DNA of 64,000 nt from Prototheca cutis (lineage: Eukaryota; Chlorophyta; Trebouxiophyceae; Chlorellales; Chlorellaceae), in contig BCIH01000008.1 of NCBI GenBank assembly GCA_002897115.2, positions 83,971-147,970 of the forward strand, written 5' to 3'. The notes under the pieces are model-generated. The model saw only the letters and a program-made list of their open reading frames with translations. It did not search any database and was not told the DNA's origin. Numbering within the stretch: position 1 is the stretch's first letter; the number at the start of each line of letters is the position of its first letter. Position numbers and translations under genes: made by a program. Shown here one piece after another: positions 1 through 9,840 of this stretch.

Positions 1-58
1 CCCCCCCCCGCACACACACACTCTTCAAAACAAGACAAAAAACCTGCCTCTACCACAG

Positions 59-1581
59 GCCAGTCCAATGATGGCTACTTCCGGCTGGCTTACAAGGGCA
101 TCCTCCATTGCATCGTGGACAAGGTCGTCTCCCTGGAAGACTCTGTCGCCGGTACACTGGGTGGGGCAGGGGCATCGCACATGCAGGCGAACAAGTCTTG
201 CTTCACATGAGTTATGTGGGGGGCCGTGCACGTGCGTTCTCCGTCCTGTGATGGAGGCACGCATGGAATATGCTCACCGTCCACCGCACCGTACTTCCGT
301 GACAGTGCTGGCTTCTGGGGAGAAGCTTCCCTGTGACCTCTTTGTGGTGGCTGCCGGGTGCAAGTACAACCTGAGGCCATGCTTCCTCAAGGAGCTGGAC
401 CTTGGTGCGCGCGAGTGCTTGCGACTTGGATTCACTGCACAGCCGTCCGCTGTCAGCGCAATTGAGCATACGGGACCTTGGCCACTGGTGGAGGTTAACC
501 GACCCCTTCCGTCTGTGCACCCCATCCCCGTTGCCAGGATTTGGAGATCTGCACAGCTACGCTTTCCTGGGCAAGAACCCCAGGATCGGGACGGCGTCGG
601 ATTTCGTTTTTGCCTTTGTCCCGGCAGGCCCCATGAAGCAGCTGGAGATCTACTTCCATGGCGTGGACTGCTGCAAGAAGGGCCTGGAAGCGGTAAGAAG
701 GGCAGGGCGCTGCTCTGGCCCACAGCTCCGTGTGATCTGCTGCCCGCCATACGTTTCTTGGGCAAGGCGGGAAGTTCAGTGTATGCTGTTCTGGCGTCCT
801 CACATGTCCTTCATGGTCACACGCTGTCGCCCCACGCTGCCCCTTCAACCCAATCAAATGTCCAGCACGTCGAAGAGGCGCTGGAGCCGACGGCTCTGCC
901 CGAGCACTCTGGGGGCAGGCTCAAAGGCGGCCGGATGGCCGGATCTCACACCTGGTTTGAAAGCCGGAATGCCCTGTCCTGCTTCAACATCCCCATCGAG
1001 GTACAGTGGTGGGAGACAGGGACGTTCAGGCATGCGGGTGCCCCGCATGCTGGCTGGCAAGGGGTGAACCCGTGCCATTGCCCATGGGAGAAAGAACTTC
1101 CAACACCAAAACCTTGCATCGAAACCACCTGGTGTCACAGGAGCGGTCGCGGATCTACCTGAAAATGATGTCTGTCGGCAGTAACGGTCTGCAACGTGCA
1201 GATCTGCGGGTCAAGGTTCGTTGGAGCAAATTGTATGCCACGCATGGTCGACCCCGGAACTTGGGGGGCACCCGCGCTGCCTTAACCTCGTTTCCGACCA
1301 GCTGCCGACCCCCTTCGATCACGCCGCCCAACTTCGCAGCTTCATGCGGTCACACTCGGGATATGGATGATATCATCTGTGCTTGGACTCGTGGAAATTC
1401 TCCGGTTCCCGGTGTTCGGATGGAGAGCTCCGTGAGGGGAACGGAGCGGCCACGTCGCGTTAGTAATCTCTCGGTCAGAGAGGGTTTCGGAGCGGCAACC
1501 ACCGCGCGTCATCGATGCGATGTTGGTCGGAATACACATACCGTAAAAACTAAAACGGCAATGCATCCGTGCAGAATTTGA
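59..1581 (+). CDS. Flavin-containing monooxygenase-like protein, 3' part (5' end outside window)
   Basis: Exons read as 59-151, 306-404, 538-692, 878-1000 and 1141 onward, with GT-AG introns and matching phases (1, 1, 0, 0). The joined product reads EDSVAVLASGEKLPCDLFVV followed by AAGCKYN, the kind of segment that ends the NAD(P)/FAD domain of class B flavin monooxygenases. A later block runs FGDLHSYAFLGKNPRIGTAS and then DFVFAFVPAGPMKQLEIYF. The FAD-binding N-terminus lies left of the window. The last exon stays open to the stop at 1579-1581, but the protein beyond about 1215 looks less convincing and a GT at 1216 could end the exon, so the 3' end is uncertain. The exon at 878 has a weak acceptor. 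I am fairly sure of an oxidoreductase of this general type and unsure of its substrate. Confidence 0.5.
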
Positions 1582-1613
1582 CATTTCACACTTTATGAAC
1601 TGGGTTTGACGCT

Positions 1614-2045
1614 ATGGCTTCGTGTCAGAGTGAGAGTGAGACTGTGTCGACAGTGCCGAGAGTGACCGACCCAGGCCAGTGCCTGCCCCCGCGGCCGTGT
1701 CATGTGCAAGCAGCCAGTGCCCCAACGCACAGGCCCATCCACATGGACGATAAACGCAACAATGCATCGCCTGGTGGCTGGGTGAAGCTGACGTCGTCCT
1801 TGGATGACGAGTACGACCCCATACGGGTGAGTGCTCTTCGGACGACCCCATCCCGATCTCAGTGCTTTGAAAGTATCTCAAGATCTCTGTGCCTGCTCAC
1901 AGCGTGACCGAGTGTGTCATTCCCATGTGCGACTTCTGATCGCGTGTTTGGTGTATCGCAGGCTCAGGGAAGCCGACCTCCCAGTCGGGCTCCGACACCG
2001 GCTCAGTCGACCGACAGCGAGTTACTGGAGTTTCCCCTGTTTTGA
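1614..2045 (+). CDS. Small two-exon protein of unknown function (98 aa)
   Basis: Exon 1 is 1614-1826 and exon 2 is 1962-2045. The donor is CGG|GTGAGT, the acceptor is CGCAG|GCT, and the junction is phase 0. A start at 1743 in the same frame would give about 55 aa. The C-terminal part reads GWVKLTSSLDDEYDPIR, then a Ser/Pro/Arg-rich tail ending in SELLEFPLF. No domain, signal peptide or membrane segment is visible. The strong splice pair and the frame that survives splicing are the main support. I do not recognise a family. The tail rich in SR/SP pairs could be a phosphorylated disordered region, which is inference. Confidence 0.45.
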
Positions 2046-2770
2046 GCCATGCCACACCCCGCCATGACGCCCTCCGCCTTTCTAAGGCATGTAATGTAGC
2101 GATGTCACGTGTGCCTTGTTTTCCCTGCTTCCTGTTTCTGCACCGGTACCGTCTCATGCTGATGCAGGCAGGGCCAGCCAGTGCCCGGCAGTGCACCCTC
2201 TTCAGTCTTTGAGCCAGGGACCATCAGTTGAAACCGTGTGCCCGAACCCGCTTTCATTGGGTGTGATTCTATAGCTTTGTCGGAACCATTGTCCCTGGCA
2301 CCTCACAAGTCCGGTATTCTTTTAGGCTCCTGGGTAGCTGGTCTCCCCCACTGCCCAGGCGCCAGGCTCCTCAATCTCATGCGCTTGTCAATGCGGTGGC
2401 AGGTCGGCGCTCGTTTGGCCCGTCACCCCGTGCAGATCAGCGACCGGACACTTTCACAGTTGAATGCACACTTGCTGAAATGCCCTGCCCGGTACAATTT
2501 GTTTTGCTTGATACCTGATGAATGGCGGTCTTGATGATGACCACGCATGTACCAGGCCACGCACGCACTTGTAATGCCTGTTTGGCGGATGAATCGAATC
2601 ATTCTTCAATGGCAAAGGTCATCGCATGTCATGCTTGGTTGCAGAAAGGGGATTGGGGGTGTGATTTGGAGGTTCCTCAACAGCAAATGTAGCAGACCGA
2701 AGGCCCACTCCGCAGCGGAAGCCACGCGCTGAATGCCCAGGGGCCACAGCGGCCACTGCCCAACAGGTTC
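2046..2770. other. Intergenic stretch between convergent genes
   Basis: This lies between the 3' end of the small gene at 1614-2045 and the stop of DPH1 at 2771. Short open frames exist (for example 2238-2534) but none shows a recognisable domain or a convincing splice partner. It probably holds two 3' untranslated regions. Confidence 0.5.
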
Positions 2771-4649
2771 TCACGCAACAGCAGCTTGCGCCGCAGCGGC
2801 AGCCCGGCTGGCCCGCAAACGAGCCAGCGCTGCGGCGGCGGTGCCCTTTGGCTTGGTTCTGGGCCATGCCGAGGACCAGTCGCCGCCCGCGGCGCTGTAG
2901 TAGTCCATGGGGTATGGGTCGCCGCCCTCCCACCAACCCGGCACCGCGCCCAGGGCAACGAATGCCTCGTAAGGGTTGAGCGTCGGCTGAGTAAACTCGT
3001 CGCCCCAATCGATGCTCAGCCGTGGGCACGCAATCTGCACCCACGTGTCCACCGGCGTTTTTCTTGTTGCTCTCGTTGCGGTGGCATTGCTGGCATTGTT
3101 GATGGTGTCAGGAGCTGCTGCTGCATCATTGTCATCACCACCAGCAACAGTGCCAGAAGTCTCCACCGTCACCCCTTTCCCCAGTGCGGCCAACTTGGCA
3201 GGGCTGACTTCTGACAGCAGCACGCAAACGGTGCGTTTGCCCTTTGCAGCCAGCAGGCGCTGAAGCTTTTCCAGCAGCGCGGGGTTGCCCTGCCGGCCCA
3301 GCGTGCCCAGCACCAGGCCCCACACAGCGCCGCGCCGGCCGGCCTCTATCGCCCGGCGACGGGCCGCCCGCATGCCGGCGTGGTCGTACCCTTCTTGCGT
3401 GAGCACTCGGGCATAGGGGTCGTAGCGATATGCAGGGACCTCGGGGTTGGCCATCATCGCCGCTTCCAGGTGGAACCGGCCGTCCGCCAGGAACACAAGG
3501 GCTTCCGTGCCCGCGGGCAGTCGCGGCGCGGTGCAGCCCAGCACCTCGCCAGGCGACAGCGGTGATGCCTGCGGGATGGAAGCTGCCGGGTAGTCGGCCG
3601 CCAGCTCCGCGCGGGCCGCCTGCAGCGAGCTCGCAAACTGGATGGTCCCCGCCAATTGCAGCTGTGTGCCTTGCGGGAATGTCAACCTGTGCGTGCGTGC
3701 GTGCGTGCGTGCGTGCGTGTGTGCGTGCGCGCGCGCCTGGGATTGATGTGCTATTTTGCAATCAACACACTCAGCCACAACGAGAAAGAAAGAAAGAAAG
3801 AGAGCCACCTGACGCTGTCCACGAGGTGCTGGAGGTCGACCTGGATGTCCACAAAGACATACATGCATGGGATGTTGGTCACATCCACGGGCACAAGACA
3901 GCTGTGCCCATAGTGCACCAGAAAGTCAGCGCCTGCGGTTCACGGTTGGCACGGAAGAGGGGATTGGTGGGGCAACACATCCCGTTCCCATGCTGCACCA
4001 TCCGTGCAGCAGGTTGCACCTCCAAAACAAACCCTCCAGGACTCACCCAGCGCTGCGGCAGAGAAGTCGTCGACGCAGCAGGCGCCAAAGGTGACGTCAC
4101 CCATGACGTAAATGCGACGAATGCCCGCGTGTGCTTGCAAGATATCTGAAATAACGCAGGAGTACATGAGCAGGCCTTCAGGGAACTGCAGCGCCACGGT
4201 GCGGGCGCCGGCCTGCCTCAGCCGCCACACCGTCTTCCGGATCTCAAAGTTGTAGTTGGCGGGGAGCAGCGCGATGGCCGCCGCCAGCTCCTCATTGTGC
4301 AAAATGTCATCAGGGATCTGCGGAGTTGTCGAGGGATGTGTGTGGGTGTGTGCAGGGTGGGGTTCATGCTTCGCAAAGGGTCGAAGGCTTCTCACGCAAA
4401 CCGCCTGCAGCATGTGCGTGCGCACAGAAAGCCCGGCCATACAGGAACCTCTTGCGCTTTTAGGACCGTGCACATGCCCGTGAATCCCAAGTTCACAACA
4501 CACTAGCATCCCCTTGCCTGGTGTCCTATCACGCGTCGCGTGGTGCGCGCCTGCGGCACGATGGATTGGCCACTGGTGCTTGGCGGCGCGGCACCCTCGC
4601 TGCTACGCCCGGAAAACCGGGCTGGAGGGGCTGGCCGATCTTCCTGCAT
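2771..4649 (-). CDS. DPH1: Diphthamide biosynthesis protein 1 (2-(3-amino-3-carboxypropyl)histidine synthase subunit 1)
   Basis: Four exons on the minus strand: 4533-4649, 4047-4317, 3809-3932 and 2771-3686, with phases 0, 1, 2 and 475 codons. With DPH2, DPH1 forms the radical-SAM-like [4Fe-4S] enzyme that transfers the 3-amino-3-carboxypropyl group of SAM to a histidine of elongation factor 2, the first step of diphthamide synthesis in the cytosol. The product shows [37 protein letters not shown], and the three cluster cysteines in [30 protein letters not shown] and [16 protein letters not shown]-terminal tail rich in Ala and Arg follows. The start at 4649 gives a short Pro/Ser-rich leader that splices in frame to [11 protein letters not shown]. 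The length fits the family (about 440 aa). Intron 3 contains a GTGC microsatellite. Confidence 0.93.
3689..3736. repeat. GTGC/GCGC microsatellite in DPH1 intron 3
   Basis: This is a tandem GTGC run passing into GC dinucleotides. On the gene strand it lies directly before the acceptor of the last DPH1 exon, so it replaces a normal pyrimidine tract with CGCA repeats. Confidence 0.9.
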
Positions 4650-5095
4650 GCTATTATCTTCTCAAAAGTGCAAGAAGGCGACCTCGTTCACTCGGTACAC
4701 GCTCGTTGGCTCGAAAGAGCTCCGCAGTCCTCTACCGCTGCTGCCAGCAGGAGGTTGGTTCGCATGAATGGCCCTGTTCGCACATAGCGGGACGTTCTGT
4801 ACATGTAAACAACCCGAACAGATGGATGAATGAATGCAGCAAGGAACAAGCGCGTGTGGTGGGCATGTTTCCGGGGCTCCTTTCGCAATGCCATGCAGAC
4901 ATCTTTCGCATTCGTGGGTGCACAGCAAGGCGTGCCTGCCGTGCCAGCCAATGGACCGTGAGGGTTCCCACGCAATGTCCCCAGTGCATCCCTGTCAGTG
5001 ATGTCACGCATTTTAGTGTGTTCATTGTTTGTCGGCGTGGCGGCCGCGATGCACAGCCTGGTGCAGGTGTAGGGCCGAGCTTGCGGAGCGAAAGG
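4650..5095. promoter_or_regulatory. Divergent promoter region, DPH1 / SULP2
   Basis: This 446-bp interval separates the start codons of DPH1 (minus) and the sulfate permease gene (plus). It must hold both promoters unless an untranslated first exon exists. No clear TATA box stands out. Confidence 0.45.
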
Positions 5096-6188
5096 ATGCA
5101 GGGACCAGGGAGCCACGGCTCGTCGAGGCCCCCGCTGGGCTCGATTCGATGTCCAAGCTCCCTGGTTCAACCCCTGCATGCTTTCTCGCAGCGGTCCAGG
5201 GTGAGGCCGTTCGGCAGTTTGGCAGGCCATGTCGGACGGGCCTCCCTGGTCCGTTCCCTTGGGCCTGCAGGCCAGTGGTCAGCCCTGCCTGAGCCAGTTG
5301 GCCTAGGACGCACAGTCCAGACACCATGCTCTGACCCCAGGCGGGTCATTCTTCCGCCCGTCGCTGCTGGAGGTGTCCCTGGGAGCATATCACGGAAAAA
5401 ACCAAAGCACATGCGGCCCGGTCGCCCCGTCAACACGCCTGGCGCCTTTCTCATGGTTGGCTTCGTCTGGACCTGGGTGATGCTGCTGATCGGCATTCCC
5501 TTTTCCAGCCTCTTTGTCAAGGGCCTGGCTAATGGCATTGGTCCCTTTTTCGCTGCGATGACCCAGCCAGACTTTCGGCACGCGCTCAAGCTGACGATGC
5601 TGCTCAGCGCCGTCGTGGTGCCGATCAACACCCTCTTCGGCGTTGTGGCAGCCATCTACGTAACGAAAAACCGCTTCTTTGGGCGGGAAATCTTCATTTC
5701 CCTCCTAGACTTACCATTCGCCATCAGCCCTGTGATGACTGGTGAGACTGTTTTTTTTTGGCTTGTTTGTGACTGGTTTGTTCTGTTCTGGTGGTGATGC
5801 ATCGTGGGGCTTGTCCAGCTGCCCGGCATGCACCAGTCTGGGGACAGCTGTTCGATGCCCACCTCCAAATCACCCCAATCGCCCGCTTCCAACGCACGCA
5901 TGCAGGCATGATGTTTCTGCAGCTGTATGGCCGCAACGGTTTCTTTGCTCCCATCATCAAAAAGTTTGGTTTCAACATCGTGTTTGCCTTTCCTGGTATG
6001 GCGATAGGGGGAAGGCGTTGGCACCGCGTTGGTGGCGGGTTCTTGGCGCCGCTGCCGTGTGCGCAGGACAGTGCCAGTCATCGACACAGTTGTGGCCCGA
6101 TCTTCATGTGCACTTGCCTCCATGCCTTGACAAATGGTTTATGTACTCCAGCCCCTCACCCACCCACCCACCCACCCACCCACCCACC

Positions 6189-6243
<55 letters not shown>

Positions 6244-6947
6244 GCGCACGCACACAGGCATGGCACTGGCGACTCTGTTTGTGACGCTACCATTTGTGGT
6301 GCGGGAGCTGCTTCCCCTGCTGGCAGACATTGACCCCGGCGAAGACGAGGCCGCCAACACGCTGGGCGCCAACTGGCTGAGGACCTTTTTCAAAGTCACA
6401 CTGCCAAACATCAAGTGGGGACTCCTGCACGGCGTGCTCCTCATGAATGCGGTCAGCGGATTTTGGTGGAGGGGAAAGGGGGCCGCCTTGGTGTGCTCTG
6501 CCTGCATCTGTTCCCAGGAGATTCAAACCACACCCACGGAAACTCCCCGCATTCATTCAACAGCGCGCGATGGGAGAGTTTGGGGCCGTGAGCGTCGTTT
6601 CCGGCAACATCATCGGCCAGACGCAGACACTGACCCTGTTTGTCGAGTCCTCCTACAAAGAGTACAATGCCCGTAAGTGCGCCTGGCAAGAAAGAAGAAG
6701 AAGAGTGGTGCAGGGATTTGCTGTGTTGGGAGAGATGACTCGGCTCGGGACAGGATACTGCTTGCCAGATACATTCCTCAGACGCTTTTCTTCGAGCAAC
6801 CCCACGTATGAACGACGACATATTCTTCATCTCGCAGAGGCGGCGTTCTCAGCAGCTGTGTTGCTTGCGCTCATGGCAGTCATCACCGTTTACTTCAAGG
6901 AGAAGTTGGAGGAGAAGGCCGCCGAGCAGGCCGCCTTGGGCAAGTGA
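5096..6947 (+). CDS. SULP2: Chloroplast sulfate ABC transporter permease, CysW type
   Basis: Exons 5096-5741, 5906-5995, 6258-6451, 6564-6672 and 6838-6947, with phases 1, 1, 0, 1 and 382 aa. It is the second membrane subunit of the plastid-envelope sulfate importer, partnering a CysT-type permease, a CysA-type ATPase and a binding protein. After a Ser/Arg/Gly-rich transit-like leader of about 100 residues come hydrophobic segments, including [18 protein letters not shown] and [20 protein letters not shown]. The ATPase-docking EAA loop reads [20 protein letters not shown]. The segment [20 protein letters not shown] matches CysW rather than CysT, which carries AVGEYGS. The start at 5096 is the best in-frame Met before the conserved part; the frame is open further upstream. 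Intron 2 carries a large CCCA/CA/CG microsatellite. Confidence 0.9.
6157..6256. repeat. Compound (CCCA)n(CA)n(CG)n microsatellite
   Basis: About 100 bp of CCCA, then CA, then CG repeats run up to the acceptor of SULP2 exon 3. The alternating CA/CG stretch is a purine-pyrimidine repeat of the kind able to form Z-DNA. Confidence 0.92.
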
Positions 6948-7385
6948 GCATGGCATGGGCTCAGCTCGGCTTGCCAGCGTAGCGCGCGTTGCTGATTCCT
7001 GTACCAAATGTCCTTGAAGCGCTGCCATGTATCACATGCACGAGAGGTGCTGTTGAATGGAGAATGGACTGAACTGTGATGTAGAAAATGGAGCCCGGGG
7101 ACGAGTCGCACCAGGTTTCTTGCTTGGGCATCCAGGGGCATTTTTCACCCCTTCACCTGAGTCGGCCCAGCCGTGCCGAAACAATTACCGTGGGCCAAGG
7201 TTCTCATTCCATCACCGGGTGGACTCACCATTCACGCAACATGGAGTGGGGCAAACTGCACGTGTTATAGGCGTTTGTGGCTTGGCGCAACGCGTTTGCT
7301 TGGGCTACCTGACTCCCCGTGTCGCGGTGACACCACAGGTTCGTGGTCGCCATCCCACAGCACCCAGCCTCGCAGCTGGGGCGCC
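6948..7385. other. Intergenic stretch (SULP2 3' end to CBM20 gene 5' end)
   Basis: Nothing coding is supported here. It should hold the SULP2 3' untranslated region and the promoter of the CBM20 gene. An open frame runs through it into the first exon of that gene, but its upstream residues look random. Confidence 0.45.
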
Positions 7386-9468
7386 ATGCTTGGCGCTCGA
7401 CACCCATCGGGAAGCGTTGCGGGGTCTTTCTCGGTACAGGGACACAAACTGCTCTGCGCGGCTCAAGCGCATGAGCTGAGCGTGCGAGGTTCCCGGCGAC
7501 GGCTGGCGCCCTTCACAGCTCGCACCAGGCCGGGTACGTGCTCGCCGGCATGCATGCAGCTGCATGGGACATGTTGTTATGGTACATTATCTCCCTCCAA
7601 GCACGGTCCGCGCTGTATTGCAGGTGCGGCGAGTGTCTCCCAGCAGGGCCAAACCCTACGGGCAGAGCCGGTGGACCGGGCCTGGAATGGGACCCCAAGC
7701 CCCAGTGAGGACGAGCCTGGGCCCCCTCCCTCCAGCCAGATCCTGTCGGATCTGCAGGAGCGTCGCGCTCGACGGCGCGAGGTGAGGACTCGCAGCAAGC
7801 AGAGGGTGCATGATCCACCTGAACACCAGTCCTGCCGGCCATGGAATGGGTCGTAGGGGTGGGGCGGGCATATGACTGAGCTACAACACCGAGCTGGCCT
7901 TGCCTTGACTGGAGTGCGGCTACCAGCCCTTGTTTGCAGCAGTGTCAACTTCATTCACCTGCTGATTGAACCCCTCCCCTTCCCACCCTTGTGAATTATC
8001 GCTGATGAGCAGCGGTTCCAGCGGCACTTGGGCCAGTGGCAGCCGACCGGCGAGCAGCAGCAGCAGGACAGTCCCTCTGGACGGGGGGCCTCTGGGGATT
8101 CTGGATCCAAGGACGGCAAGGTCCTGGCTCTAATCCCTACTTCGCCTGCGCCGCTGGCCGGCAGCGCTGGCGTCGGGGACCAGACTCCCTTGGCCATGGC
8201 TTCGCAGCAGCATCACGACAGCGCGCGGGTCCACTTTACGCTGCGGTTCCGCACCGAATGGGGCCAGCGGCTGCGGCTGGTGGGCAGCCAGACGGCGCTG
8301 GGTGACTGGAAGCTGCAGGACGGCATCGACATGAACTGGACGTCGGGGGACAATTGGGTGGCCGAGGTGCGGCTGCCCACGGGCACGGTGTACGAGTACA
8401 AGTTTGTCGTCGTGTCCCATGAAACAGGACAGGCCCTGGCATGGCAGTCCGGGAACAATTCCGTCCTCGCCCTGCGGGAGGAAGACTCCCAAGTCGACGT
8501 CTTTGACAACTGGTACATTTCGGGTTGTGCAGGTGTCTCGTTTTGGTGGTTTCGTTTGCGGAGTTTCTCGTCTTGTTGCATGGTTTGAACCCCCCCTTGC
8601 CCCCCGCCCGACCACCCCAACCCCCACCCACCCCCAAAAACCAAATGACAGGGGCGGGGAGCCTGGGGCCAAGCTTGTAGCTGACGGAGGCAAGGCCCTG
8701 ACACGGGAGCAGCGGCTGCTGAGCTGGGCAAACGAGGTCGAGGCTCAGATGGTGGGCGCGCGGCAAGAGCTCCGCCGCGCGCGCATGGAGCTCGCAGCCG
8801 TCCAGGAAGACGCGCGCAAGGCACGGGAGGAAGGCAAGAAGCTGTACGCGCGGCTGGCGGAGAGCGAGGCGGCGCGCGTCGCCGCGGCCTCCAACCTCCG
8901 CGCCGCCGTCACAGCCAACGAGGTCTGTCGAATGGAATTGTTCGATGGTTTTAGTTTTTATGTGTGTGCGCAGCATGTGGATATAGTGAGGATGGTCATG
9001 GTGATGCGATGCGTTCCACCTTCCTTCATTCAAACCCATAACAAAAACCCTCCAAACACTTCCCTGCAGGTGCTGACCGTACAACTGAACGAGGTGAACA
9101 CGTCCTTCCGGTCGGCATTGGAAACCGCGGCGCACCTGCTGACGGCACTGAACAAGCCACGGCGGCGGCGGGGAGCTAGTGCGGAGGAGCCGGCCTCGCC
9201 TGGCACCGGGCCCTCAGCCGCAGGAGCACCCTCGTCCTCGGAGGCCCCACTCATCGACCGGCCAGGCAGTGCATCGGCGCCTCACAAGGCGCCGGCCGGC
9301 GCCGAGCTCGCGGCACAGAACGGCGGCGAGGCTGCGGCACCGGCACCGGGCCCGGCGTCCGACCTCCCGGGAGACGAGGAGCAGCAGCCGAGCAACTCTG
9401 CGGCCTCTGTTGCCACGAGTGCGGCAGTGGTACCGGCTTCGTCGGCTGACAATCGTCGGCGGAAGTGA
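7386..9468 (+). CDS. CBM20 starch-binding, coiled-coil protein with a plastid-like transit peptide
   Basis: Exons 7386-7533, 7624-7781, 8013-8512, 8652-8922 and 9070-9468, with phases 1, 0, 2, 0 and 491 aa. Residues 1-50 are a Ser/Arg/Ala-rich leader (MLGARHPSGSVAGSFSVQGH) typical of chloroplast import. A Pro/Gln-rich linker follows, then a CBM20 fold: VHFTLRFRTEWGQRLRLVGS, ALGDWKL, and a later VYEYKFVVV strand with conserved Trp residues. Next is a charged Ala/Glu/Arg coiled coil (about 100 residues, EQRLLSWANEVEAQMVGARQ onward), then a low-complexity Ala/Pro/Ser tail ending in RRRK. CBM20 domains bind starch. No catalytic amylase domain is present, so a structural or targeting role at starch granules or the pyrenoid sheath is inferred. 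In Chlamydomonas, CBM20 joined to a coiled coil is known from SAGA1, which is much longer. Confidence 0.85.
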
Positions 9469-9840
9469 AACCCCCACATCCAGGCCCCCCGTTCTCTGGG
9501 AGACCCCCCCTGTTGGCCAGCTCTGCATTGATTGTTGTGATATCCCCTGACCCTTGTCTGCTTGGGTGCCAGCCCTCATGGTGTTTTGTGCTGTAGATTT
9601 TTTTGCTCGTGTTTCAGAGAAGACAAGACAGATTGGGGGGGGTACACACAGACAGAAGGGGTGTCGGGCAGTCCTGCCGGCGCGAGCTCCAAGGATGGGA
9701 GCAGACACCGCAGGCTACCCCCGCCACACTCATCACAACAGAGTTTCTTGCAAAAGGCGAGCAGCACACAGACAGCACAGACACCCGATGAAGCTTGCAG
9801 GGTGCATTCTCATGTTTTGCCGGCGACATGCCGGGGCCCC
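9469..9840. other. Intergenic stretch between convergent genes
   Basis: The 3' ends of the CBM20 gene and the SLC37-type transporter gene meet here. No convincing gene is seen. Confidence 0.5.

Noticed and set aside
8302..8325. Rubisco-binding motif of pyrenoid proteins in the CBM20 protein (GDWKLQDG)
   Set aside because: The Trp and Lys positions fit, but the hydrophobic position of the known W-(R/K)-x-x-hydrophobic pattern is Asp here, and this tryptophan is a normal CBM20 strand residue.
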